This document shows positions 1 to 10,741 of a stretch of DNA of 64,000 bases, piece after piece (within the stretch, counting starts at the first letter, position 1; each line of letters starts with the position of its first letter). The translations under genes were made by a program, and so were the position numbers. The notes under the pieces are model-generated. The model was not told the origin of the DNA. It worked only from the letters and a program-made list of their open reading frames with translations, and did no database searches. The DNA is from Lagopus muta (Eukaryota; Chordata; Aves; Galliformes; Phasianidae). Location: NCBI RefSeq assembly GCF_023343835.1, contig NC_064448.1, positions 14,601,531 through 14,665,530 on the forward strand. The letters are read 5' to 3'.

Positions 1-242
1 TTGCTCACATTTAGGACATGTGGGGACGTTATTTGGAGACTTTTGAGGCATTTGGGGACATTTCTTGGGGACAGTGGGGGAATTGGGGGCCATTTGGGGC
101 CCTGTAGGAGGGTGTATGGGGATGTGTGTGGCAGGAGGGGATGTGGGAATGTGGGATTTGGGAGGGGATTGGATTGGAGACAGGAATTGGACATGAGATT
201 GGGATTGGGATTGGGGTTGGGATGGAAGGGGATTGGTGATCC
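1..242. repeat. G-rich minisatellite
   Basis: Degenerate tandem units of the form TTTGGGGACA / GTGGGGAC, later GGGATTGGGATTGG. Many G runs lie on the + strand. It stops exactly where the left inverted-repeat arm begins. Similar G/C-run tracts occur at about 37020-37120 and 42690-43080. No gene is seen. Confidence 0.7.
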
Positions 243-775
243 AGGGGTCCTGGTAGATGGAAAAGATAACCTGAGCCAGCAATTCGTACTTAAGGCCTGG
301 AAGGCCAACAGTATCCTGGGCTGCATCAAAAGAGAGATGGCCAGCAGTGCAAGGAAGGTGATTGTTCCCCCCATTTTGTCCTTGTGAGGTCCCATCTGGA
401 GTATTGTCTTCAGGCCTGAGACCCTCCACAAAGAGAAGATGTAGAGCTTTTGAAATGGGTCCAGAGGAGGGCCAGGAAGGCAATCAGAGGGATGGAGCAC
501 CACTCCTACAAAGAAAGGCTGAGGGAGCTTGGCTTGTTCAACCCGAGGAAGAAAAGGCTGAGGGCAGACTTCGTTGTGGCCTTCCAATACTTACATGGAG
601 CTTATTAGCAGGAGTGGAAGTCAAATTTCACATGGATGAACAGTGACAGAGCAATGGGGAACCGTTTTAAACTAAAAGAAGGGAGATTCATAGTAGATGT
701 CAGGCAACTATTTCATTGAGAGAGTGGTGAGCTGCTGGAACAGGCTGCCGAGAAAAGTTGTAATTCATATCACTT
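243..775 (+). mobile_element. CR1 LINE fragment, 3' part of ORF2, truncated
   Basis: Translated pieces resemble the region after the CR1 reverse transcriptase: a VLVDGK-like motif, SILGCIKR, and the usual [14 protein letters not shown] stretch, broken by frameshifts. The element starts abruptly at 243, whereas its mirror copy in the right arm continues for another ~470 bp. The left copy is therefore cut by the duplication breakpoint. The 3' end is interrupted near the solo LTR at 790. Confidence 0.8.
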
Positions 776-789
776 TTTTGGTTGTACAT

Positions 790-1113
790 TGTATGGGAAC
801 TGCTGAATCGTAGCCTGAACCTCTGGTTGATCATCTGAGGTGAGCAATGAGTCAGCCACGGGAACACAGGTGAAGGCAATTCAGCTGTGCTGCCGGAAGG
901 GATGGAGCCTGGCTCCACCTCTCCTAGGCCCATTTCAGAGCTGACTGCAAGTGGGGAAGGATCTCTTCTGGAGATCCATTCCACTGGAGTTTCATAAGCA
1001 AGCCCAGGATATAGGTAAGACTTCTATCTTTTCTGCTTTGGTGTAATAACTGCGTAGCCAAGCCCTTTGGTACATTTCATAGCTATAGCATCTGTACTTT
1101 CATTGATTGTACA
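790..1113 (+). mobile_element. solo LTR (ERV-L-like family, old copy)
   Basis: It begins TGTATGGGAACTGCTGA and ends GATTGTACA, about 324 bp. It aligns through its whole length with the LTRs at 8004-8364 and 10742-11102 but is clearly more diverged. Flanks read TACAT (785-789) and TACGT (1114-1118), consistent with a 5-bp target-site duplication carrying one mutation. No internal retroviral sequence is present, so this is a recombined solo LTR. Confidence 0.8.
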
Positions 1114-1119
1114 TACGTA

Positions 1120-1412
1120 CATTTGTGAAAAGTTATTGTCAAAGGTGAAGCACCAGAAGAGTAATATTTCATCAAAAATTGCTGATGAACACCTTGAGAA
1201 CTCACTAGGAGTGGCAACCGCTGCTTTTGAACAAACCTGATGTATCAATTTCACAAAAGCAAGGTCTAACATCCCACTAGTTTTTGTTGTTCCCTGTTTT
1301 TCATGTTTTTACAAAAATATGTAAAACATGCATTTTATTATAGATTTATATGCAGCCCATGACAATTTCCGTTACTCTGTGCAGCCCAGGTAAGCCAAAA
1401 TGTTGGACAACC
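1120..1412 (-). mobile_element. possible old DNA-transposon remnant
   Basis: On the minus strand the segment starts with a GGTTGTCCAACATTTTGGCT-like end followed by a 'gggctgca' motif and a short decayed frame. This opening resembles the ends of old hAT-type elements of amniote genomes. I could not find a matching terminal repeat or a transposase motif, so the class is a guess. Confidence 0.3.
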
Positions 1413-4400
1413 ATGCTCTAGGTTAATAAAGGACAATGAGAAAACCCTGATCTTAGAATGATCAAATATTGTTGTAAACTATGGAAACTGTACATGTTTT
1501 GTTTTTTTTTTTCTTTGGTTTTTTGTTGTTTTTTTTTTTTTTTTTTTTTTCTTTTACATATACTGTAAAAAAGCAGTTTACATTGTGTATCTAATTACTG
1601 GCCAAAGGGAATAGAACCTTGTATGTACCACGTGGGAACTCATCTAAAAAAAAAATAAAAAAAATTATCTTTTGCAAAGGGAAAAAAGCATGAAAAGTCT
1701 CTGTCCTACATATAGTAAATATGCTGCCCACCTGTGTCACAGTTTTTGCACATAAGATAACCTCTAGCTTTAACTTTGAATCCTGTGTATCCTGAACTAC
1801 AGTCAAAGTTTCAACCAGTTGTAGAGCAAAGGAAAGTAATGACAGAGCCTTTATTTGAGAAATAGGTGCCCTAGGAAAAGATATCCAAGAGGAATTAACT
1901 CACCCCTCCTGGTAACAGTTTAGAGAAAAGGTTGAGCAGAGGAATGTGACCCTATCCTGTTTGTACCATCGGGCTGCAGCAGAGAATGGCAGGGGAACAG
2001 GGACCTGTGCAGACTCAGACGGGACCTGAAATATCATGGAGACAGAGGGGTGGCTCTAAACCCCCTGTGCTCACTCCAGACACTCATGTACTCGTGAAGC
2101 TCACCCACTGGTTCAGGCTGAGACCTTGAAATTCCACTACAACAGTTAAATATGAAAACACTGGCAGTGTTCTTGAACAGAAAAATTAGAAAGATTTCTT
2201 TATTTAATTTCAGTACAGGAACTGTTCTTCTAGTTCAAAGGCATGATCCTTTGTCATTTGCTTGTGGCAGAACAGAACTCCTGGGAGAACCAACTCAATA
2301 GCAAGAAGCAGATCAGATGAGGGAGAATCAATGACAAGCACCACTGGTCCTGCAAATTCCATTTTGTTAAGAGAAAGGAAAATTGGCTGTGACAAAACAA
2401 AAACAACAAATGTTTTAAGGAAAAGAGAATTTGTGAAAATACGGATACCGATCTCTTTGATTGGAACTAGATGTCAGCATACTGTAAACAATTATGAGTC
2501 AAGTCATGCTGATTATCTCAAAATGTAAAAAAGGGAGGTTGAATGAATATAGAATTATCCTCCATTGCTCAGTTCTAACAAGAAGTTAGAAGGGCTTTGA
2601 AAATATGGTGTGATTAAAGCCTACTTCCTGTCTCAGAATCCATACCAGTGCACCAGAAATGTCAGCACCGTTTCAATAATTGTAGAATTACTTCCTCTTC
2701 ACATAATTAGAGCATAACTATCTGTGCATAAATGATTCTGTGACCTGAGCTACTTCTTTGAGTCTAGCACTTCTCCACGGCTAGAACAGTGTGTGCTGTT
2801 TTTTATATAGTGTTGAATTAAATTGAAACTCCTAAGTTGCAAGTCCTTTTTTCTTGCTACTTTTTGTAGACTGATGTTTCTGATCAGTAAGAGTTACTTG
2901 CATATTGTAATTAAGTCATTGGAACTTACCTCTTACATTTGAAACTGAAAAAACAAAATGCTAAGAACAATATATCTAAAACAAAGCTATTTCTACTCTT
3001 GGATTTTAAACACTTGTGATCTGTGAGTCCATTTTGGACTTTGTTTTGTTGTCAAAGGGGCTTATTTAGCACTGTGATCCTATCAAGGCACTTCCAGCTC
3101 AGATAACGAGACCTTCCTCCAGTGCTTCTATCCTTTGATGTAATAAATACACACTCTGTTACTCTGTTTGACAGAGGAGCCCGGGAAGACGTTGAAGAAG
3201 TTGAAGTAGCTTTGGAGATGGAGTGCCTTAACTTCTTTCATGTTACATTGACCAATTTTTTTCAGAGACTGTGGGTAGTATTTGTGAAAATTTTTCAAAA
3301 TAAAATGAAGTCCGAAAATAAATCCAGAGGTATTATTTAGTGAAATACAAGTTTAAATTAACATCTCTATATCTTTCTACCTCTATCATCATTCCACTGG
3401 TATTTATTTGTAATATGGTACCCTTGTCTCCCTAATACGAGAGGGAGAGAAGATTCTTTTAATATACGTATACCTGATGGCGAGATTAGGGGACGATGGG
3501 TGAAATGTTAGCCCAAGCAGATTACTACAAATCCTAGTTGTTGAAGGAGATGGGGAAGGGAAGGTGTGTGATAAAGACAGGAAATAAAAGCAAGGAGTCT
3601 TTGCAGAAAGCAAGAGAGAGATAGTCACCACTATGTTTGGTTCATAGTTCAGACACTGATCTTCAGAAGTGGTGGGTTGTCAAGGGTGGTTGTTTGGTTG
3701 ATGATGACAACAGTGGCAACAGTACCAACTTCTATAAATAAGTCCAAAGTGATCGAGTCAGCTCTCTTTTGAGTGGCAGCTTCTGGCTTTGGGATCTCAG
3801 CAGAAACTCCTTTGTTCCCATCTTCCACACCTTGTCAGCAAAGAAGAGGGAGCTGGGAGGTGCTCACCTGCATCCTGTTTTTCACAGTATGTGATGGTAT
3901 AATTCCCCAGTCTCCCACACGAAGCCGGAGTTATTTGCTCACAGGCCAGATCTTCTGCTAGTAAAAGCTCCTGAGAACTCTCTTCTGAAGGCAAAGAGTT
4001 CCAAAGGAAATGCTTTCAAATGTCCACAAAGTTATGTTGATTGCCACACAGTGACTCATCAGTCACCTCCTGGGTAAGTCAGTTAGAGTCTTATCCCCCA
4101 AAATACCTCAAAAAGCAAGCCTGGAGCCAAGAAAAAAAAGAAGGGTTCAGACCCTTGTGTATTGCCATACTTAACAAGAATACTCCTGCATGATTGTCAG
4201 TCCCTGATAGTATTCCTGTTTTATGTACTAACTAGATAACAGAACTCTTGCATAGAAATAGGAGTATTAAATTGCAAAGTCAGACACATAAATATTTGCA
4301 AATGCTAGATTTAATATTTCCCAATGAAATGTTATTCATGTGCTATTGAGGATCCATTACTGTACAGCCTTGAATCATATGGTCACTTGCTATTTTTCGT

Positions 4401-4540
4401 CAAGTCTTCATCTTAGGTACGGAATATGTCGCTTACTTTAGTCAGCAACTTTTCAATCTTTTACATTTTTCTGTTCTGTGAACAGCCCGATACCTTATTT
4501 ACCGCATAGTATTCCAACTGTGCTTTGAAAACAGAATAGT
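1413..4540. other. unique-looking AT-rich arm interior, no gene seen
   Basis: No open frame here is longer than about 90 codons and none shows a recognisable domain. A T-rich tract (about 1501-1552) holds the one arm-to-arm difference. The stretch has no obvious repeat content, so it is the best part of the arm for measuring true divergence from 17484-20610. Confidence 0.6.
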
Positions 4541-4542
4541 TA

Positions 4543-5895
4543 GAATCAAAGAATCATAGAATCACCAAGGTTGGAAAAGACCTAAAAGATCATCCAGTCC
4601 AACCGTTCACCTATTACCAATAGCTCCCACTAAATCTTGTCCCTCAACACAATATCCAGTCTTTCCTTGAACACCCCCAGGGTCAGTGACTACACCACCT
4701 CCCTGGGCAGTCCATTCCAGTGCCTGACCACCCTTTCCGAAAAGTAATACTTCCTCATGTCCAGCCTGAATCTCCCGTCGTAGCTTGAAACCATTCCCTC
4801 TGCTCCTATCACTAATGACACGAGAGAAGAGGCCGACCCCCAGCCCACTACAACCTCCCTTCAGGAAGTTATAGAGAGCAATGAGGTCTCCCCTGAGCTC
4901 CTCTTCTCCAAGCTGAACATTCCCAGCTCCTTCAACCTCTCCTCATATGGCCTGTGTTCCTCATATGACCTCACAGCTGGTGAGCTGTGTTCCTCACCAG
5001 CTTTGTTGCCCTCCTCTGAACACGTTCCAGGGCCTCCATGTCTTTCTTGCAGTGAGGGGCCCAAAACTGGACACAGTACTCGAGGTCGAGTACAGGGGAA
5101 CTCTCTGTTCCTGCTTGCAACGCTGTTTCTGATGCAAGCCAGGATGCCATTGGCCTTCTTGGCCTCCTGGGCACACTGTCAGCTCATGTTCAGCCGAGCA
5201 TCAATCAATACCCCCAGGTCCATTTCCTCTACACAGTCCTCCAGCCACACCGCCCCAAGCCTGTAGCGTCGCCTGGGATTGTTGTAGCCGAAGTGCAGGA
5301 CACGGCATTTGGCCTTGTTGAAACTCATCCCATTGGCTTCAACCCAGCTCTCCCACCGGTCCAGATCCCTCTGGAGGGCCTCGCTACCCCCAGGCAGATC
5401 CACACTTCCAGCCAATTTGGTGCCATCTGCGAATTTACTGAGGGTGCACTCGATGCCCTCATCCAGGTCATCAATAAAGATATTGAAGAGGACTGGCCCC
5501 AGCACTGACCCCTGGGGAACACCACTCAGGAACGGTTGCCAGCTGGATTTAACTCCACTCTCTGATTCACCACCACTCTCTGAGCTCGGCCCTCCAGCCA
5601 GCTCCTCACCCAGCCAAGAGTGTACCCATCCAAGCCTCGGGCTGCCAGCTTCTGCAGGAGAATACTGCGGGAGACAGTGTCAAAGGCTTTGCTGAAGTCT
5701 AGGTAGACCACATCAACAGCCTTTCCCTCATCCACCAGATGGGTCACTAGATCATAGAAGGAGATCAGGTTGGTCAAACAGGACCTGCCCTTCACGAACC
5801 CATGCTGGCTAGGCCTGATCCCCCCCCCCAGTCACCCCGCACATGCCGCATGGTCTCCCTCAAGACGATCTGCTCCATAACCTTCCCTGGAGTAG
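4543..5895 (-). mobile_element. CR1 LINE, 3' ~1.35 kb, decayed ORF2
   Basis: The 3' end, on the left, carries the CR1 terminal repeat (agaatcaaagaatcatag) followed by 'tcaccaaggttgg'. Reading leftward from 5795, reverse-transcriptase pieces show [11 protein letters not shown] (RT motif A region), then [18 protein letters not shown] and FADGTKL, where the family has FADD. The second catalytic Asp of that motif is thus replaced by Gly, and frames are broken between 5505 and 5526. A C10 run lies near 5820. The copy straddles the inner end of the left arm: only its 3' part, to about 4960, is duplicated in the right arm. Around 4961-5005 it holds a ~27-bp insertion relative to the right copy. Confidence 0.9.
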
Positions 5896-7998
5896 GGGAA
5901 AAATGCTTACCTGCTTAGGTACCTATTTTGTTCCCCATATCTGCCCATTTATATCTTACTAATAGTGATAGATGCTAAAAATGTCTCTGTGTGAGATCTG
6001 AGAAGTGAAGAAAGAGGATGAATTTATCTTTAGGGAAGAAAAGAAAAAAGACATCATGCATGAAATAAGGTATCAGACCTGCATTGTGTATTATCTTTTG
6101 AGACTGTGTCTTTCTAATGAAGGATCCTAGCAGAGACTGCAGAAATACAAGAAAGACTACTCAGAGTAGCAGCTGTTTCATCTGCAGGAGATGGATTGGG
6201 TTCTCTCTCTGGGTCCATGGGCCTGGGATCTAGTGGGTTGTCTGACCCATCCCAGTGATTATTTAAGGTTGCACCAGAATGTTTTTAACTCAGGACACTT
6301 GAGTCAGATGTCTCTCACTCAGAGCAGGGGAAAAATGGTGCAGAGTGAAAGCATGAAGGAAATGAAAGAGCAGCTACAGGTGTGCAACGGCTCCTTTGTG
6401 TATTTGTCCATATCATATTCATACGAAGGCTGCATCTTTTCTTTCACTCATACTGCCTTGTAACAGTTTTCTGATGCTAATCCTAAAAGCATTCTCATCT
6501 TCTATTGATCATCTGACACCTATAGCTCATCTCATTACTCTTCAAAAATCCTGCTATCAACTTAGCCTATTTCAGTAAAAATGCACAAGTATTTCACAAC
6601 TGTCACCAGCACACACTCCTTTTGTTGATTCACTTTGAAATGCTTTTTTTCCATGTCTGTTCTTTTGACCTTTTAAAGACCTGCAATAACATTGGTAATT
6701 TCAAAATTTAGTAAGATTTATTTTTCCTTACTGATCCCTGATTTGACAAAACAATGGCTTAAAGGACCTTCCATAATTTCACAGGCAAATATCGGCAACT
6801 CAGTGTGGAAAGGCAGTTTGGACAACCATGTAGCTCTCAGCTATCTTTGGGAATCTTTCAGACTTTGGAGGTAAGAGAGATGTCCTCCTTGGAGACATTT
6901 TGTTTGTTTCTCATTTGGTTTCTAGTGAAGAAGCAATGGAAATGGTCTTTTTATCACATCTTCAAGCATAGCAAGGATTATGATTTTTTTCTGTCAACCT
7001 GGATGGCAATCTTTTACTCTTTACTATGGGTGTAGATAAAATGTCTTGAATGGGAGGCCTTAATCATTTACAGAAGAATGCTTTCTTATGAGCACAGTGG
7101 ATAGAAGCACCTTGGCTTTGGTGCCCACTTTTATGCAATTTTCCCTCTACAACAACAAAATTTGCTCCCTGCTAAAACATTCTATGTTGGTTTTCCTTGT
7201 ATTCTTTTTCATTTAGCTCTCCCACTGTTACTTCAGTGCTTCCTTCCCTTCCCTTCGTTTCCCTTCCCTTCTCTTTCTCCTTACCACCACCACCACCACC
7301 AAAAACCCCTTTTTATTGAAGTCTGACACTATTCCATGTGGAGGAATCACTGGACTGGAAGGAATCTGAGCACTGCCAGATTCACTCTCCCTGGCCAGCA
7401 GCAGCACACATGCTGTCACTCTCACAACACATCAATATTCCAATTTCTCTTCTCTTGGAAAAGAAACAGGAAGTGGATAACAATCTGTACCTATGCACAT
7501 TTTCTGCCACAGACATGAGTTCAACTTAGCCCTCCATCTTTTATCTCTTAAATTTTCAGTTACATTTATTTGCATTTGCAGTGTATGACAATTTAAGCAA
7601 CAATAGAGTCATCTATTTGGAGGACAAACGATCTTACACCTTGTATTTAGATTCTGTGACTAACGAAAAATGGAGCCAAGATCTACAGGAGCCATTGTAA
7701 AGAAATAGGCCGGATAACTAAGCAACAGGTGAAACTCATTGTAAGTCAAACTGAAGTAAGGCAAAGGGAGACAGCCTGTCTTGGCATGAATTATAAAGGA
7801 CCAAACGCTAAGTATGACTACTGGGAAATGTGGTCTTGGCTTACTTTAGGTAATTCCATGAAAATATCCACTCTGTGCTCTATTACGTCAGAAACGTAAT
7901 TGAATTATTCTGAATAATTAGTAGAGTAATAAGGATAAAAACATCTTTGGGTGACTTAACTAACGCAAGATGGATCCCATCCCTTTTGAATACAATGC
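5896..7998. other. gene-free spacer with small simple repeats
   Basis: No frame above 90 codons and no recognised domain. A polypyrimidine tract (about 7238-7282) is followed by a short CCA/CAC triplet run (about 7285-7303). The rest is AT-rich with no visible repeat structure. Confidence 0.6.
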
Positions 7999-8003
7999 CT
8001 GGA
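7999..8003. other. ERV target-site duplication, left copy (CTGGA)
   Basis: CTGGA immediately precedes the 5' LTR and is repeated at 11103-11107 just after the 3' LTR. A 5-bp duplication is expected for ERV-L-type integration and shows the insertion is still at its original site. Confidence 0.9.
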
Positions 8004-8364
8004 TGTATGGGAACTGCTGAGTCACGGCCTGAACGTCTGATTAATCACCTGAGGTGAGCCATGAGTCAGCCAGAGGAGCACAGGTGAAGGCAATTCACCT
8101 GTGCTGCTGGAAGGGGTGGAGCCAGGCTCCACCCCTCCTAGACCTATTTAAGAGCTGGCTACCACAGGGGAAGGATCTCTTCTGGAGATCCCCTCTTTTG
8201 GTGTCTTTTGGTGAGCTCAACTGAAGGGTTAGCTCTTCCACTTATTCTCTTTTTGTTTTCATTGTCTGCTTTGCCTTACTCTCTTGATTATATTGCGATT
8301 ATAACATCTTGATATCTATTGATTATACACAATTATATTGTGATTATAACATCTTGGTTATACA
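8004..8364 (+). mobile_element. 5' LTR
   Basis: 361 bp, TGTATGGG...TTATACA. U3 contains a palindrome TCACCTGAGGTGA (8045-8057), an AP-1-type TGAGTCA (8063-8069), a 10-bp inverted repeat CACAGGTGAA (8079-8088) / TTCACCTGTG (8094-8103), an 11-bp-stem inverted repeat GGGGTGGAGCC / GGCTCCACCCC (about 8113-8135), and a TATA-like CTATTTAAG (8144-8152). The end is rich in TTATAT/GATTATA repeats. Confidence 0.93.
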
Positions 8365-8405
8365 CTTGGTGAGCCAGGCAGGCCGAATATACTGAAATTA
8401 ACATC
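8365..8405 (+). promoter_or_regulatory. leader with candidate primer-binding site
   Basis: Just inside the 5' LTR the sequence reads CTTGGTGAGCCAGGCAGG. A TGG trinucleotide 2 bp inside the LTR is where a tRNA-primer site should begin. I cannot assign it confidently to a particular tRNA. It lies 41 bp upstream of the gag start. Confidence 0.5.
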
Positions 8406-8993
8406 ATGTCTTTTCTATGGAATTTCTATAAATGGGTCAAGGGGGAGAACAATACTCCTCTAGAGAAAATGATTCCAGGGCAGATCCCAGGATTTGAGGG
8501 ATCGCCCTATTATGAGTTAGCTACTATCATTGAAAAATGGGGTCCCTTACGCGTTAAGGGCAATCTCTCCCCATATCGCATGGTGGGCTATTTTCAAGGA
8601 CTTGTCAAGGATGTCCTCACTACTAAAGAAAGACAACTGGCTGCCTCCTTGGTGGCATGGCCATTATTAACTGCCTTAAATCATGCGGACTTAAGAAATA
8701 ATACTTTAGAAACTGAAAATCAGCTTTTGAAAGACTGCATTGAAAAGCTGGAGCACGAACTTGGCGTTTTAACAGGGAAGAAGCCAATTCTACATCTTCC
8801 TGTAGGCCAAATTCGTAACATTTCAATAAATGATGACCAGACTCCTGAATCAACAGACTTCGTTGATCAGGAGAACAAGAAATCCAAATCAGATCTTGAA
8901 TGTCCAACTCTAACTGATCCACTGGAAGTCCGTCCTGTTGTAACCCAAAAAAACAAAAAAAGTACAGGACAGACCGTCAGGGGTGCCGCCTGA
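8406..8993 (+). pseudogene. gag-like N-terminal frame of the ERV (195 codons)
   Basis: ATG at 8406 opens directly after the LTR/leader, and the frame stays open to TGA at 8993. The start MSFLWNFYKWVKGENN and the following GxIPG and PYRMVG-like wording suit a matrix-type Gag N-terminus. A leucine-rich heptad stretch around residues 100-122 predicts a coiled coil, followed by a charged Lys/Asp/Ser-rich tail. In full-length relatives Gag continues into capsid. Here the capsid start is found one frame over (8998-9140), so a frameshift near 8985 separates them. As a short coiled-coil protein it could still be translated from the LTR promoter; whether it is made is unknown. Confidence 0.75.
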
Positions 8994-8997
8994 TCAA

Positions 8998-9140
8998 TGG
9001 CCCCCTGCCCAGACTCATTTACATGTTACAGCTCGGCCATACACGGCAACAGAATTAATGGACTTAGTACAAAGATTTCGGCAGAAGCCTAGAGAAAGTG
9101 TGCCGGCTTGGTTATTGAGACTGTGGGATTCTGGGGCAAA
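8998..9140 (+). pseudogene. gag capsid-start fragment of the ERV
   Basis: In the frame read from about 8986, a ~48-residue stretch includes PPDQWPPAQTH, TATELMDLVQRFRQKP and WLLRLWDSGA, which resembles the start of a retroviral capsid domain. It breaks off near 9136-9150, where the sequence passes directly into the C-terminal end of RNase H in a different frame. That is the internal deletion junction. Confidence 0.7.
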
Positions 9141-10325
9141 GACATGTGGTTAGATATATGGAATACGGTCAAACACAGGACTGTACGTGTCTACCATGTT
9201 TCTGGTCATCAGCCCCTACAGTCACCAGGAAACGATGAAGCCGACACACTGGCCCGAGTTCGATGGATTGAGAATTCACCATCTGAGAACATCGCCCGCT
9301 GGTTACATCAGAAGCTACGGCATGCTGGACAAAAGACAATGTGGGCAGCTGCTAAAGCATGGGGACTGCCCATACAACTATCTGATATCGTCCAGGCATG
9401 CCAGGATTGCGACGCTTGCTCCAAGATGAGACTGAGATCGTTGCCCGAAACAACAGCCCATCTTGCTAGGGGACACAATCCTCTCCAGCGATGGCAGGTC
9501 GATTACATCGGGCCCCTTCCTCGCTCCGAAGGGGCAAGATACGCCCTGACCTGTGTCGACACTGCAAGTGGGCTACTGCAGGCCTATCCAGTACCGAAAG
9601 CAAACCAGGCATATACCATCAAGGCACTCACTAAACTGATGTCTGCCTACGGGACACCTCAAGTCATCGAGAGCAACCAAGGGACTCATTTTACTGGTGC
9701 AACGATACAGCGCTGGGCAGAAGAAAATAACATCGAATGGCGATTCCACCTGCCATATAATCCAATGGGGGCAGGCCTCATCGAACGTTATAATGGTATT
9801 CTTAAGGCTGCCCTGAAGACAGACTCCCAGTCCTTGCAGGGGTGGACAAAAAGACTGTATGAAACCCTGCGGGACCTGAATGAAAGACCTCGAGATGGCA
9901 GACCCAGTGCCCTGAGAATGTTGCAGATGACATGGGCCACCCCGCTTAGGATCCAAATTACGGGCACTGATCATCAGGTAAGACCCCAGATTGGTAATGA
10001 AAATAATCTTCTGCTCCCTGCCCCTGAAAACTTAGAGCCAGGTACCCATAAAATAAAATGGAAGGTGCAGGTAGGACCCAAGTGGTGTGGCCTACTTGCA
10101 CCTTGGGGGAGACTATTGGAGGTGGGAGGCTCAGTAGTCCTACATGGCCTACTGATATTGTGGTCAACACTCCGATCTTTATTGCTAAAGGGACCCCCAT
10201 CGTGTCCATGTGGCAGATCAGGACACCTCCTTTGGTGCCTGATATCGTTATGCAGCCGCAGATATCCGGCCAAAAGGTGTGGTACAGGCGGCCAGGACGT
10301 GCCCCAGTACAAGCGGAAGTGTTGA
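9108..10325 (+). pseudogene. pol remnant: RNase H end and integrase of the ERV
   Basis: The single frame of ~405 codons has no conventional start. The first ~12 residues belong to the deletion junction. Residues ~12-50 are an RNase H C-terminus (YHVSGHQPLQSPGNDEADTLA). Residues ~66-104 hold the integrase HHCC zinc-binding region (HQKLRHAG ... CQDCDAC). The catalytic core follows: D132 in RWQVDYIGPL and E226 in GLIERYNG are present, but position 190 is Asn (VIESNQGTHF) where the family has the second catalytic Asp. The DDE triad is therefore broken. After about residue 345 the frame departs from the expected C-terminal sequence, which continues in the frame at 10058-10414. Product: non-functional integrase remnant. 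Confidence 0.88.
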
Positions 10326-10414
10326 CCCAAGACAGAAATACGGCCTGTATCTTGCCCTGGAGAGCAGACCTTCCCCTCCTGGTACCTGTAAAACATCTGT
10401 ATTACTCCCCGTGA
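10058..10414 (+). pseudogene. displaced C-terminal pol frame of the ERV
   Basis: Downstream of the integrase core the likely continuation lies in another frame and ends at a TGA just after ...HLYYSP near 10414. It shows a Gly/Trp-rich beta-type wording (IFIAKGTPIVSMWQIRTPP) followed by a basic, proline-rich tail. It could be the integrase C-terminal region or a following domain; no dUTPase motif was recognised. Confidence 0.5.
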
Positions 10415-10728
10415 GTCTGTGAGCCTTCAGGACCACCGGAAGGAACAAAATGCCATCAAGCGTTCCAGTGTTGCTGTCAGATCACGTACAACAACCGGTG
10501 ATGGTCTGCATGGGACTGATGGAACATAGAATGGACTTGCACCTCAGGACCTCATGCCTCCAGTCATATCATCGAGCACTGGCCCATAGAAGAATATAGA
10601 CTAATCATCACTTGTCTTGAACTGTACCAACACACGTCGCGATAAAATTGTATAAGCGTCGCGATATACCAGATCTCTGTATTAGGGAAAGCTTACCCTT
10701 TTGTTAACCCGATCATTGGTTCATGCCG
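10415..10728 (+). other. 3' non-coding part of the ERV
   Basis: No frame of note between the pol end and the polypurine tract. No env-like segment is present. Two CGTCGCGATA-like motifs occur close together near 10637 and 10658. Confidence 0.55.
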
Positions 10729-10741
10729 TGAAGGGGTGGAG
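10729..10741 (+). promoter_or_regulatory. polypurine tract of the ERV
   Basis: GAAGGGGTGGAG directly abuts the TG of the 3' LTR, the position and composition of a plus-strand priming site. Confidence 0.85.

Larger units (their letters stand above)
243..4960. repeat. left arm of 4.7-kb inverted repeat
   Basis: This segment is the reverse complement of 17064-21780. Paired positions sum to 22023 from 243 to about 1500 and to 22024 from about 1590 to 4960. The two arms therefore differ by only one net base, in the poly-T tract near 1535. Lines I compared base by base elsewhere were identical. The arm contains, in order, a CR1 fragment, a solo LTR, a possible DNA-transposon remnant, about 3.1 kb of unique-looking AT-rich sequence, and the 3' part of a second CR1. 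Such identity implies a very recent duplication, ongoing arm-to-arm gene conversion, or an assembly artefact. Confidence 0.93.

Noticed and set aside
1..242. Interstitial telomeric repeat
   Set aside because: Units are TTTGGGGACA/GGGATTGG, not tandem TTAGGG.
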